Shown: positions 31,814 to 43,961, counted from the first letter of the stretch. The stretch: DNA of 64,000 nt from Larix kaempferi (GCA_027924585.1 BSBM01000602.1:5517501-5581500); one strand, 5' to 3'. The notes: generated by a model from the sequence alone, not told the origin. Numbers and translations: made by a program.

Positions 31814-33559
31814 GTCCTGCCTTCCCAAAGATTGCTTGTCCTCAAGCAATGCCACCATAACCTATCAATCCATCGAGTGTACTGATCTAAATTGGAAGTG
31901 GTAGCAAGGTCCCAAACCAATCGGGAAGGGATGAAGTATCCTCCACTCTGTGTGTGGTCTCGCTAGACATCAAAATCGTCCTCGATACTACTAAAATATA
32001 AAGCACCATGATACTATAACAACTCAATCAACCCCTCAGGAAACTGCTCTACTAGGATCACAATCTCATGAGAGAAAAAGTTCGCTCTCACCTCCATGTC
32101 AGCTACTATACTATCCAATACCGCAATCCCAGGATCCAAAGTTAATCTAAAAAAGAGTCCACCATGCTGACATTGCGCCACTTTGATCATAACCATCCAA
32201 CTGGCATCTCGCGTCTGCATTCTCGGTAACTATGATGTAATCTAACCACATGCTCTCCTGCTCCTGCCCGAAATTGGCAAAGTCACCAGGGTCCCACACT
32301 GTCCAGTAAGGTGTGGACTCTCTACTCGTCGCACCGATCTACCAAGTGCTAACATAAGACTCCCTATGTCTGCCCCTGAAGAGCCAAGTAATCATAAGTT
32401 GCACAAACACCTCAAAGGACGAATCTACTACCAACCCAAGCCTAAGCATCTCGAGAGTGAACTCTAGAAAATGTAGATTGGTCGTCTCATCTGTATCGAC
32501 TCTCCTGTCAGACTGGATCATGAATACCAAAAAAGGAAGTCGTCCATGCTATAAAGGAGTCTCAACCTCTCCTCCACTATCATCCTAGAAATATAGCAGA
32601 TCAATCACCTTCACAACTCTATCAATCATCTCTGTTATTTGAAACAATCCATCGCGCAGATGAATGCCTAAATCCTACCGCCAAATAGGGGGGCCAACTC
32701 CTACGGACTACTGTTGAACCATGTAGATAATCATCAAAGTCCCAATGCAATCCTTTGGTAGAAACCAAGAACTAAAAAATGACTCTGATCCTGCTAATAT
32801 GATTAGCTCCCGCCAAACAACATCTAGACATTTGTTAACCCAAATACTATCAATGTGCTCAATTAACCCATGGGGTCTAAGCATCTCCCTAGGGTATATC
32901 TCTTTCACCTGCAGTGTCTCATACTCATGCAAGTACTGAGAATGCCCTGCCAAACGCGAATCATGCATATCCCTCATGAACCTCTCCCTAAGAGAGGACT
33001 CGAGGTCAACACCTGTGCAATATCTATGGGAGATAATGTCACCCTACTCTATCAGTTTTACTCTATGCGAACCATTCTAACCTATCTTGTGTGCTTTGTG
33101 CACCCATCCCATGGCTCAACTGAAGGACCTCTGTTGTGGCCAAGATGCCACCCGCCTCATCCAACTATCTCAAGTGAACCTCCCAAGCAACTGCCCTCTA
33201 AAGCTCACCCAACCACTCATTGATCATGGGTAAACCAAACTCAAGTGTATGCACGTGAATTCTGTTAGGTGGTCTCCCTAGAGGAAATACTCCAAAAATC
33301 CAGTGGACCTCACCATGTGCCACTATGTACCCTTGTATACTGTTGCACACCCCTGGATCCTCCTACATACTACGGCATACAATTGTAACCTCCTGTGCCA
33401 TCCGATATCATGTGTGCGCTACTACCTCCAATACTTTGCTGATGTAAGCATAACCTATATCTCACGTGTCTCCATATCTGTCATACACCTGTCTACCCAA
33501 TTTCTGGATGCATAAATTTCATTGTTGGATGGTCCATCGGGAATGTCCTATCCTACCTC
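31814..33559 (-). pseudogene. Decayed unrecognised coding region of the LTR element
   Basis: The minus strand stays fairly open across several frames. Legible pieces are LAGHSQYLHEYETLQVKEIY followed by HGLIEHIDSIWVNKCLDVVW (32708-32977), DETTNLHFLEFTLEMLRLGL (32339-32530) and ASWMVMIKVAQCQHGGLFF (32014-32220). I recognise no family and no catalytic motif. Continuity between the pieces is inferred from shared strand and low stop density. Confidence 0.4.
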
Positions 33560-34666
33560 CTACGTGGCTAACCCTCTCTCCTTAGCCACCCGCAACTCTA
33601 AATGCTCCCCATGCGAAAAAATCACTAGATTCTCCTCCCTCAAATCATGAGTGCCAATCATGTGCTCATGTGTCGCTGCTTCCAAAGCTAGTGAAGTCTC
33701 AATTGCTGTCAATGATGAAGATTGTGCCACACTCAGCTGGTGACTAAGCTCCTCAACCTTCCTTGCCTTATCCTCGCCGAACTTAAGAGCAAGGTCCCTA
33801 TCCATGAACAACTGCAAATAGTCAGAGTTCACCTGTTCCAAAGCTTCTTTGATGATGCGCAATTGGGTACTAGTGACCCCTCCTGCAACTCCCTTGTGCC
33901 TCTCCTCTAATTGGGTCTTCCACATAAGATCTTCAATAAACTAGTGAGCACCATCTGTTCTCGTCAACACCTGCATAATTTGATCCTATGTGACCAATAG
34001 TGGCTCTCCAAATCATGCAATGTCATCTCGTCATCATATAAGGGACTTAACTCATGTGGATCCATGCCCTCATACAAGCTCTCTTCAAGCACTTTCAGTC
34101 CTTGCATTGTCTTCGTCGTGATAAATGAAATCGTCCTCAAAAGGTAACTCATCCCTCACTAAGTCCTCATCATGCATAGGTGCACCCACTCCCAACTTGT
34201 CATCTGTGGTTACGTCATAAATAGGTTGAAGTGTGGAATCCCTATCATCATCAGCATCATACATAGGGAAGGAGGTTGGCTCCTTCGTATCCCCATAGTC
34301 ATCATAAGTAGGACAAGCTACTGCACCTTCATCTTTGGCTGCTTCAGAAACTATATCATCCATTATGTTGGTGTTATTGGCCTCACATGCTGCTGCTTGG
34401 TCTTCTTTAGTAAGATCAGATGCATCGTCCTTCACCTGCTCTTCTGCCTTCAACTTCCGCCATGTGCCTTTAAAAGAATTATTTGCGAGATAGTATTCTT
34501 CAAGCATGCATTTAAGTGTTGTTAGATTCTTCGAATTTTCAGCCATGATCTTTGAGGGTTCAGCCGAGATTTTTAAGATGTTTTCAACCAAGGTCACCTT
34601 TTCCATTGTTTTCATGTTTCCTCTAGTTTTCAGCACTGTAATATCCACTAGAGGACCCCAGGCCAA
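33560..34666 (-). pseudogene. Coiled-coil and acidic coding remnant of the LTR element
   Basis: Two long open minus-strand stretches, 34085-34666 (193 codons) and 33560-33925 (121 codons), with a shorter one between. The first starts MAWGPLVDITVLKTRGNMKT and becomes strongly acidic with repeated PxYD-like motifs (PTYDD, FPMYDAD, QPIYDV, APMHDED). The second has a heptad-like pattern (KARKVEELSHQLSVAQSSSL). Position nearest the primer site suggests a gag-like protein, but I see no zinc knuckle or known gag signature. Function unknown. Confidence 0.45.
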
Positions 34667-34800
34667 TCCTACACTCTGTTATGTTTATTGATTTGGGAAA
34701 TTTGAGTATGTCCTTTCACCAAACAATTAAATGGGTCTTTGAAGTTTGACAAGCACCAGAGATACCAACCGCTATAGCTACTGTAGAGGTGTGGTACTTG

Positions 34801-35868
34801 GGATAAATCTATGTTGTACAAGTTTCCGGAATGTGGGTACGAGATACCTATAGAAGTTCCCCCAAATTTGTAGGAAACGGCAGGTTGGGAACGACAATAA
34901 TATATATTGAAAAATATTGAAAATATAAAAATAAAATAATTAAAAAAACATAGAGAATAAAATAAACATTAACACAACCGAGATGACTTAGCTTATCCCT
35001 TATATTACGGTTGTAACTAGAACCTCTTAGCAGATGGAAATGACAATAAAATCAAGATTACCTTCCACATCATTGATTATATAAGGTAGTCTTTTTTTAA
35101 AGTGGGGATTTTTAGAAGTTATAGTCCCTATATTTGTGGCTATATGTATAATGTTTTCAGTTTTGTGTCAATTATGATTAAAATGTATTAGAATATTATA
35201 TGTTTAGAAGACATTTTATGCTAGGGTATTTGCAAAGGTGTATAAATAATCAAATTTAAATTAATATAAAATAAAAATCAAGATAATTTTTTTAAATGTA
35301 ATATATGAATTTAGTTTTAGAGAAAGATTTAAAACTATCTCCAATTAGTTAAAAGTTTATTTTTTTAATTCATAAAGTAAATAGTAAAATATATAAATTT
35401 ACTTTCTTTTATTTAGTATATAAAAGGTCAAAATAGATTTACATTTATTATTGATTAGCGGTAACTGCAATTCAATGTAGGGACAAGTGAATACTCTAGC
35501 ACGGGCAATAGATAGAGATCAGTGCACCAACTCGAGTCTCAACAAGATAGCACGGAATAGACTCTACTGCAACTTAGTTTTCTAGAGAAAAAATTGCAAG
35601 TCAGCCATGTATATGTATGGTTGCGAGGAAATAGGAATGTCATTAACAACTGATGTGGCAATCATGAATGAAGGAGACGCGCAAGAAAAAGTCCTCGATT
35701 TTCCGATTTTAGAGGGTAAAAGTTTCCAATAAGTTCCCAACCATCCGGAACAGTTTCAGCTGGATTTGGAAAGTTTCCTACAAGTTCCCAAGTTCCCTGG
35801 AACGTCGAAACTCCGGTAACGAGTTTCCTAAAACCCGAGAGCGGTTCCCGTGCTACATAGGGATAAAT
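34801..35868. mobile_element. Non-autonomous hAT-like DNA transposon, 1,052 bp (34809-35860)
   Basis: The exact 8-bp duplication GGATAAAT lies at 34801-34808 and 35861-35868. The termini are inverted: CTATGTTGTACAAG at the left, and CTATGTAGCACGGG reading inward from the right. Subterminal segments are also inverted copies (GTAGGAAAC followed by GGTTGGGAAC near 34870-34895, and in reverse near 35738-35790). The interior is AT-rich with no coding potential. An 8-bp duplication is typical of hAT elements. The terminal CTAYGYWG is shared with the coding hAT element at 49346-55655, its possible source of transposase. Confidence 0.88.
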
Positions 35869-37849
35869 ATACTGTAACTGTTTGGACTGACTGCTGTTGT
35901 GGTGCCTTGGGCATGGCTGTTTTGCATAACATTAAGTACTCCTGAGAACTGTCGGTGCTGGTTGGTTTATGATATGAACGTGTTGTTTAGGGATGACACC
36001 ATGATAGGATATTCACTTCCCCAAAATATATTTATATAAAATAACAAAGAGATATAATTTGCAGCACTAGAAGACGACAATACATTCACAAATCAGATAT
36101 ATTATAAACATAAAAAGAGTTGTTTTACATGCCTGAAAAATACTACTGAATAGATCTGAAGATGCAACCTACTCCTTCACCAACCGAGGCCCTTTCAATG
36201 TTGTGGCAAATGGAGAGTGCTAGCATGAAAAATATTAAATCTACTGTAGATTATTATTGGACAGCAAAACATAATCTTCGAACAATTGAAAGGGCCTCAG
36301 AACTTACATAAAAAAATGATTACATCAAAATATGCCACAAGGATACTCAACACTCCGCAAGATGAAAGGGGAATGTAGCCACGATCTGCAAGGAGTGGAT
36401 ACTTGCTTGATATCATTGCTGCGAATTAGTTCGTCCCACAGAAACTCGCCAGTCACAAGAAGCCAACTTCTTCCACTGTAAATCGCTTCCTCGTTTTAAA
36501 GATTGATGCACTGAGATATAAATAAGGCACAGGCTTCTTCTCTTTACTCCTTAGCAGTGAACTCGACCCCTTGGAATGATTTCTTTCTTCTTGAAGATGC
36601 CCAATACACAAGCTCGTTCTCTGCTCTTATGAAGACAGTGCCAGACTAGAAATGAAAAAGAAGTGAAGTTCGCCCTCCATAATAAGTTAACAACTGCGCC
36701 CTTCCTAGCAAGATGGTGATGCCAGATGGAGCCACGACCCAGCACTATGAACTGATGAAGATGGAAGTGCACCCTGGAAACACCAAAATTGCAGATCTGG
36801 TATATGTATCGCTGCCCTCTTGATCAAATCTCAACATTAGGCAACGAATCTCTGCCTTCTCCACTGAATAGATGGCCATTAAAATGAATCAGCCTCCTAG
36901 AGATCTCATGCGACTTCTACAATTGCTCACACAGCAATAAAGGGGAGATCGCTGTTTTATACAGCCCGTTCAGCCTCCGCAAATAAACTCTAGCCACAAG
37001 AAATAGTGGCATGACCCTCCTTAATTTAACTAGGCGACTCAGCCTTCGAAAAGAGACTCAATCCGCTGCCCAGCCTTCGAAAAGAGACTCAATCCGCTGC
37101 CCAGCCTTCGATCTCCATATGTAACCCACGCAGCCCTGCCAATTAGTAGAATGGCCCGCAAAACTGGCCTCACGGCTCCTACAAAGCTTGCAGACTAGCT
37201 GAAGGGGTGAATGAGCTCCCGGAATGTCCTGTGGTCTCGCTGGGTGCTCCCGAGTTCTATAAGAAGAGGGATCGGTCCTCTAGTGAGCCCCACGTCCTCC
37301 ACGAGCTCTGCGGATCTGCAAGAGAAAGGGATCGGGCCTGCTGTCGATGCCCATGGCTCCCTTCCACGTCCACGCGGCCCTCCAAGATGACTTCGCTTCC
37401 CTCCAATAGATGACAGCTCAACAAGGACTCAAATTTCTCTCCAGAAATGACGACTCCAGCAACATGTCTTCCTTAGATGATAAGCGACCCACATGATCTT
37501 CCTCTGGCTGAAAATTTACGGTGATCTCAGTATATGGGAAGCTGTTAATAGCCGCATCCTCAATTATAACTCGGCCACATCAAGAGGCAACAGATCCACT
37601 CGAATTTGTTCAAGGAATTCGATCCAGCAGTAAAACATGATCCGATTGCTGCTCGTCTTTTTCTCAATGCAAAACGATCTCTGAAATTGACTGTACCCTT
37701 CTTCGAGACGCTCTCAAAACATTGATGTACACCAGGAATCCATCAAACAATGAATCTCGATCTATGACACTGAATGCCGTTGAGAAACCTGAGTAATTTT
37801 TTCACAAGATTGGTTAGGGTGATTTCCCCTCCGGTTGGCAAGATCTCCA
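35869..37849 (-). other. Leader region of the LTR element, non-coding
   Basis: Lies between the primer site and the first coding remnant on the minus strand. No long open frame has recognisable content. It contains a 31-bp direct repeat at 37040-37101 (CAGCCTTCGAAAAGAGACTC, then AATCCGCTGCC) with a third partial copy. Confidence 0.5.
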
Positions 37850-37860
37850 GCTCTGAACCA
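37850..37860 (-). other. Primer-binding site of the 31-38 kb LTR element
   Basis: The minus strand reads TGGTTCAGAGC one base after the LTR end (ACACAG), close to the initiator-Met complement TGGTATCAGAGC but missing one base. Confidence 0.65.
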
Positions 37861-37861
37861 C

Positions 37862-38619
37862 TGTGGTATCCCCGATCGGGAGGGACAGAGATTTTCAGTG
37901 GTGTAATTTTGTCAAACAGTTTGAGTTACCTTGATTTATAACTTTTATCAAACATGTGCAATCCCATAAATATTATGCAAGCATACACAAAATGAGAACT
38001 TGTTTCATGATGCAAGCATACACAAAATGAGAACTTTTATCAAACATTTGCAATCCCATAAATATGCAAGCATACACAAAACAAAACAAAAAAATGAGAG
38101 ACAATATTGGCTTTTTATTATGAGATGGATGGATACAACAACAAAATTTACTGGCGGTTATAGCAGTTAAACCATACCAAAATATACAAAATAAGAATTT
38201 TTATCAAACATTTACAATCCCATAAATATGCAAGCATACACAAAACAAAAATAAAATGAGAGACAATATTAGCTTTTTATTATGAGATGGATGGATACAA
38301 CAACAGAATTTACTAGCTGTTATAGCAGTTAAACCATACCAAGAGTACTAACACCATGAACCTTGAAGGTGAATGCAAATTGTATCTCTCACCACTAAAT
38401 TGAAACTTTAGACTAATCTTTATATAGTCTCAATAGATAATGTCTAAAATCAATAAGTATGTTCAATATGAATGAATTCTTTTCCTTTTATTTTCTTCTT
38501 TAGCTAAAAACCATAGGCTACCCAAAACCACAAAACTATTATTCTCAATATCATGGCAATACCATCCACTTTAGTTAGTAAAACACCAAATTAACCCATG
38601 GATAAAATTATTTTAACAT
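37862..38619 (-). repeat. Right (5') LTR, truncated
   Basis: Collinear with the left LTR from TGTGGTATCCCCGATCGGG to about GATAAAATTATTTTAACAT, where the left LTR continues for about 70 more bases but this copy passes into the AT-rich flank repeat. It has an internal duplication of about 155 bp (38095-38340, containing GAGAGACAATATTGGC and GTTAAACCATACCAA twice) and extra copies of GCAAGCATACACAAAA. Confidence 0.8.
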
Positions 38620-38806
38620 AAATAAATTATATTATAAAATTATAATTAAACTTAAAGTTATACCAATGAAAATAAGTTAATTTATAAATTTGTTATAATG
38701 TAATAAAGTTATTATAATTGGTTATAAAGTGTTATGAAGTGATATGATATATTTATTATAATATATTATATTATATTATATATATATATGTGATATTAGA
38801 TTTAAT
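38620..38806 (+). repeat. Right copy of the 175-bp AT-rich flank repeat
   Basis: Collinear with 30892-31065, with small indels and a longer TA run. It starts exactly where the truncated LTR stops. Far too long for a target duplication. Confidence 0.78.
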
Positions 38807-39747
38807 TTATATTATAATAAATGTAAGATAATGAATATAGATTAGAATTTTATATTGAATATATTTTAAGATAAATAATTATTTAAGTAAATTATTTTAT
38901 ATAGTATAATTTATAGATTGTTTACAAAAATTTAATTTAGGTTTACAATTCAAAATTAAAGTATTTTATTTTATTTTATCTTACTCTTTTCACTTTTAAC
39001 TTAACTATAGTTACATGAATTGTAGAGCAGATGAATTGTAAATATACATTTCCCATTATGAGTACCACATTTTAGACATAGAAATGAACAGTCACTTGTT
39101 TAATACATAGCTAAATTTTGGAATTAGTATAAGTTGCATATTTTGAATTGATTTATTTGTTGAATAGATTTTTATCTAAACATTGCAGGTACAACTTTGA
39201 TGGCATGTGAATGCAATGATACATACTTGTATTTGGATTGACATGCGTGGTTATTTAAAACATTTATGTTTGGGGGTTACAAGTAAAGATATATTTGTGA
39301 TGAAGGATATATGTTTATTGCTAATGTATTGCATCTTTTATGAGTATATGGTAATGTGTGTGTGTCAAAGTTAAAGGCTATGGAGTTGTTTGTACGATAA
39401 CGATACCATATGTGAGGTATAAGGTCATTTGAGCCTCAAGATTTCAACCTCCTTGATGGCTAGTTGTTGATTACTTGTGGTGACAATGTGAGATGCCCCC
39501 CTCCCTTTCCTCTTTTTTTTCTACTTCATATTTTTACTACGCTGATTTTCAAGATTTTACCCTCTTCCACCATCTAATCTATTTGCCAAAAGATTCCCTA
39601 ATTTTTCTTCCATAAATCTGATTTCAAAAGTGTAACAAAAAAGTCGTAGATCTTGGCAACACCTTTCCAACAATATAAAGAGCGTCCAAACCAAAGGCCG
39701 TGATCAAAAGTTATGAGCAATTGTCAAAAGATACTTTTTCCTGTCAA
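38807..39747 (+). other. AT-rich non-coding stretch
   Basis: No gene or element recognised. Confidence 0.5.
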
Positions 39748-39888
39748 TAATATTTTCAATAGAAAAATGTATGCAGTGCAAAAATCTCAAAACATAATAT
39801 TTTCAATAGAAAAATGTATGCAGTGCAAAAATCCAAAAACATAATATTTTCAATAGAAAAATGTATGCACTACAAAAATCCAAAAACA
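39748..39888 (+). repeat. Three tandem copies of a 47-bp unit
   Basis: Copies start at 39748, 39795 and 39842, each TAATATTTTCAATAGAAAAA followed by TGTATGCAGTGCAAAAATC; near-identical. Confidence 0.92.
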
Positions 39889-39900
39889 TATGACAACAAA

Positions 39901-40016
39901 GTTATGTTTTCTACATTGTATAAAGAGTGCCTAATTTTGAGTTTGAAATAAAAAAAAAGTTATGTTTTCTACATTGTATAAAGAGTGCCTAATTTTGAGT
40001 TTGAATAAAAAGAGTT
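39901..40016 (+). repeat. Two tandem copies of a 58-bp unit
   Basis: Unit begins GTTATGTTTTCTACATTGTA and contains CTAATTTTGAGTTTGAA; copies start at 39901 and 39959 and differ mainly in A-run length. Confidence 0.92.
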
Positions 40017-40145
40017 ATGGCTAAAGCACTACAAAATTCTCTTTTTTTTTAGGATACATATTGGGCTTGTTAATTTTTTATGTGCAACGATTTGGATTCT
40101 ATATTATTCTAAAGAGACTCCTTAGAGATCAATTTTGATACCTTT

Positions 40146-40292
40146 GGATTGTTTTTTGTTATGGAACCAAAAGACTTTTATTTTCTGGACAAGTTGTGTT
40201 TTTATTTTTATCATTTAGATTGTTTTTTGTGATGGAACCAAAAGACTTTTATTTTCTGGACAAGGTGTTGTGTTTTTACTTTTATCATATAG
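40146..40292 (+). repeat. Two tandem copies of a unit of about 71 bp
   Basis: Unit contains GATTGTTTTTTGT.ATGGAA followed by CCAAAAGACTTTTATTTTCT; copies start at about 40146 and 40217. Confidence 0.9.
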
Positions 40293-41014
40293 TTTACAAG
40301 TGACTTTATAAACCGTTCTTACTATTGGGCCCGGGAAGACATCTTTAGATAGAATTTTATGAAATGATTGCCCTCATCACAACCAATGCATTTAAAATGA
40401 GGCTTCTCGTGGTCCAATTGTTACACATGGACTGAATTGTCTATTTGGAGTTCCATTTCCTCAAGAAGTCTTTCTTCCAAGTTTAGATTTACACAAATCC
40501 AATTTCAAAAGAACAAGCCCAATTTTGGATAACCTTGTTCAAGACATAGGGCACGCTTATTTTTTATTTCCTCAAGTGTTTTGATCCCAAAGGTGAAGGA
40601 GTGGAAGCTTGACCCACACCAGAACAACAACGAGTCTCATCTTCCAAATAAAAAATAAGAGACCACATATTCACATATAGTTCTTTGATCCCGAAGCTCG
40701 AGGCTTGCTATGAAATAAAAGTCTATATATTGTATCAGAAATGAAATCCAAAAATATCCTTGATGCATAAATAACAATAAACTCCAAATTTGAAATTGGA
40801 TGCACATTGTTTTTTATTAACTATGCCCTAGTTAAATTTCCTACCAAGCTTAGTTCAATGAACAATAAAACTTTTATTTTCAGATCATTGAATAAGGGTT
40901 CAAGATTTGGGATCCATTGAATATTCTATGAATTCTGATGATTATTTAAAGCCTTAGCATTCATAGACGAAACAGCAACCAAATCTCTGGAAGGCAACAA
41001 CAATAAACATCATG
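40293..41014 (+). other. Non-coding stretch, no feature recognised
   Basis: No open frame with recognisable content and no clear repeats. Confidence 0.5.
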
Positions 41015-41545
41015 GAAACAAGAGGCATATTTTTATATTTGCAAAGCTCACTCATTCTAATGTCTCTTGCACTTGGGCATTCATTTTATAGTACCCTCGG
41101 CTATATATGATAAAGATTATCAACAATCAAACATAACACTCTCAATTTAAGCAACACATGAAATAATAGCCTTCAATTTGGTTTTATGTGTATCTTAGAA
41201 ACTCGTGGAAATTTAGTTTTATTTGGATCTTAGAAACTCATGGAAACAAGAGGCATCTTTTTATATTTGCAAAGATCGTTCATTCTCATGTCTCTTGCAC
41301 TTGAGCATTCGTTTTATTAATGAAATGTGATGCAAATTTGACATTTTTGGGGGGTAAATGTGATTATATTTTATAGTGCCGTCAGCTATATATGGTCGAG
41401 ATTATCAATAATCAAACATAACGCTGTCAGTTTAAGCAACATCTGATTATCAATAATCAAACATAACGCTGTCAGTTTAAGCAACATCTGAAATAATAGC
41501 CTTCAATTTAGTTTTATTCATATCTTAGAAACTCGTGGCAATACA
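41015..41545 (+). repeat. Nested direct duplications
   Basis: A unit of about 225 bp from GGAAACAAGAGGCAT to TAGAAACTCGTGG appears twice (about 41015 and 41241). The second copy has about 60 extra bases containing a GGGGGG run. Within it a 45-bp segment starting GATTATCAATAATCAAAC is repeated directly (41400 and 41445). Confidence 0.82.
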
Positions 41546-42127
41546 AATAAGATCTCATTTAAAAATCATGATAATGCAAACTTCATCAATGGGATGATAA
41601 TGATTATAAATATACAACAAGCACTAGCAAGTTTCCTCCTACTTTTAATGTAATCTCAAATGCTCCCTTTAAACATGTTTATGTTGCTCAAACCTAAACC
41701 TATTTCCTCACTCATGATATCACTTTTTCCAAAGTTAATTATGTTGTAGAAAACATCTTTAAAAAAGAAAAGCACTTAAACTTACATAGTTTTACAAAAG
41801 CCTTTCTCAAAACTAATTTGAGATCATACTGAAATAAGAACCTTAAACAATTTGATTTGTACTATTCTATACTAAAATGCCGTGCCCAAACAAACTAAGC
41901 CATTCTTGGCTTAAAAAATAGATAAAATGATTCTGACCTAAACAAGGCACTGAGAATAATATTTTTCCGTGAAAAGGACAAAACCCATGTTTTAATTTTA
42001 TCAACTCAAGTTACTGCAAGGAACATCAGCACAACTATAAATATAGATATTTATAAATTACAAAATTATTTTCAGGACTTGAAATGCGTAATAATACATT
42101 AAATTACAATTTACGAAACCTCCATTA
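41546..42127 (+). other. Non-coding stretch, no feature recognised
   Basis: AT-rich; nothing recognised on either strand. Confidence 0.5.
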
Positions 42128-42288
42128 TTAAAATCCACAACACAGATATGTTGAATTAGGCGAATTCCGGTCCTCGCGCCCTTTCAGAAATGATCGAATT
42201 GCCAGATGTTCTGAAGCATATGTCATGAAGGATACCAAGACGAGGCCGCCTCCTATCATCATAGCCAATCTGTGTAGAGCAAATATAG
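42128..42288 (-). other. Possible terminal exon of a membrane protein
   Basis: On the minus strand a splice-acceptor-like sequence (TTTGCTCTACACAG) is followed by an open frame reading LAMMIGGGLVLVSFMTYASE, then HLAIRSFLKGREDRNSPNS and a stop. It has one hydrophobic, membrane-like helix followed by a basic tail. Codon choice looks ordinary and the sequence is not obviously a transposon. I do not recognise the family and see no upstream exons. It may be chance. Confidence 0.25.
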
Positions 42289-42319
42289 AACCATTATATT
42301 TCACCCACCTCATGTACGA

Positions 42320-43589
42320 TAGATACTATTGCTCTATTCTAGTGCTCTTCCATGTCCACATGCTTAGACAGCTATATGCCATCATGAATTGAGAAAACAG
42401 GCCATTCGATTTCAACATATTATGAATTGAACATAGATTTTACTTGAGTTTTGGTTTCCCACATAAAATGCCCCCAAGACAAAACGTCCTCTAACTGATA
42501 GAAACTGCACCACATCTCTTCTTCACCCAAGCTTCTCCCATAGCTTAAACATGTAATATATCATATCATTCAAGGAAAATATTTCAAATACAGAAGTCTT
42601 GGCAGCGATTACTGCTCTGTACCAATCATATCAGTTACAAACTTACAACCAATCATAAGTACTCTAATGCAAATTCCTAACAGTCCTCATATGTGATAGC
42701 AAGATAATAATTTTCTAACACCAAAATAAAAGCTGTGCTTTCAATATGTACATATTGACAAAGATTTTTATAATCTCTCTTCCTCTCAATTTTTTTATGT
42801 TTGGGCATGATTTAAAAACTGCACAAACTCATCCCACGCTGCACCAAGACATAGTCTCGTTCTTCTCCACATCCTACTTGTATTCACTGACAGTTGTGGT
42901 GAACTTGCCCATGTTCATTCCACCACTATTAAGCTGTTTCTTAGTCTGTGGTGGCAACAACTTATGCTGGACACAGATTCTTAAGTTGCTTCTTTAGCAA
43001 TTCACTTGATGCAAGTCTATATCCAATCTATCAATGTTTACATGCTTCTGGTTTTTAATTTCACTGCACAAAAAAAAGCAAGGTACACCCTACATCCTAG
43101 GGTGCAAGAAATCTCTGCACATGCGTCCTGTATAACTCCAAGTCTTTTAAATTAGGATAGATCCATCTTAACCCTTGATATTTTAAGCAGGGCGAGAGGC
43201 TTGCACCTAGGTTTTCATAATCCCTCTCGATGCTTAATAAATCTGGGGTCACGCGGATCTATGCTAATATCATATAAATCTATGCTTGTATCATTTTAAT
43301 TTATCCAAGTAGCTGACATTATCTTTAATTTGTAATTTGTAACCTGCTGCCGAAAAGTTGCTAGTTCACTGGTGGTGGTGATGCATGCACACTCTAGTTC
43401 CAATTCAAAATTATCAGATACTGCAGTAGAAAGTAGGCATCCTCCTGTTCCTATGACTTTAACTCCTTTTGTTTCACCTAGGCTGCTGGAAAGTGTCTGA
43501 TCAAAGTATCAGTCAACATAGTTTTCTGAAACTCCAGAGAACTAACCAGTGGACATAGATCTGCAATGTCTAGAAAGAACTTATCCACT
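42320..43589 (+). other. Non-coding stretch, possibly intronic or intergenic
   Basis: No feature recognised. A short open frame at 42746-42997 has no motif. Confidence 0.45.
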
Positions 43590-43961
43590 AAGGTCTCTGC
43601 CTAATTTTAATGCATCAACAAACTCCTTAATCTCTTCTTTAAAAATATTCACTGTTTAGCAGAGATTGGCATTATCCTTCTGTATTTACAGCAATTCCTC
43701 TCACAAGTTGATGTGTTGCATCTGACAATTGTGATTATATGTAGTGACTGAAAACACAAATAACTTTGGTGAAATAAGGTCTCTGCCTAATTTTAATGCA
43801 TCAACAAACTCCTTAATCTCTTCTTTAAAAATATTCACTGTTTAGCAGAGATTGGCATTATCCTTCTGTATTTACAGCAATTCCTCTCACAAGTTGATGT
43901 GTTGCATCTGACAATTGTGATTATATGTAGTGACTGAAAACACAAAGAACTTTGGTGAAAC
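43590..43961 (+). repeat. Two nearly identical tandem copies of a 186-bp unit
   Basis: Copies start at 43590 and 43776 with AAGGTCTCTGCCTAATTTTA and run through GCAGAGATTGGCATTATCC to AACTTTGGTGAAA. Only one or two differences were seen, so the duplication is recent. Confidence 0.93.

Larger units (their letters stand above)
31067..38619 (-). mobile_element. LTR retroelement, minus strand, unrecognised coding content
   Basis: LTRs at 31067-31813 and 37862-38619 (the latter truncated) share TGTGGT.TC.CCGATC at the start and long collinear sequence after it. Just left of the right LTR, GCTCTGAACCA at 37850-37860 gives TGGTTCAGAGC on the minus strand, close to the initiator-Met primer site. Just right of the left LTR, 31814-31826 gives GGGAAGGCAGGAC on the minus strand, a polypurine tract. 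The 6.0 kb internal region has minus-strand coding remnants (32.0-34.7 kb) but no RT, integrase or protease motif that I could find, so it may be a large non-autonomous element. A hAT-like element sits inside at 34809-35860. Confidence 0.78.

Noticed and set aside
32745-34691. Plus-strand open frames at 32.7-34.7 kb
   Set aside because: They are antisense to the minus-strand coding remnants of the LTR element and lack motifs.
30892-38806. AT-rich flank repeats as target-site duplication of the 31-38 kb element
   Set aside because: About 175 bp is far beyond the 4-6 bp made by LTR-element integrases.
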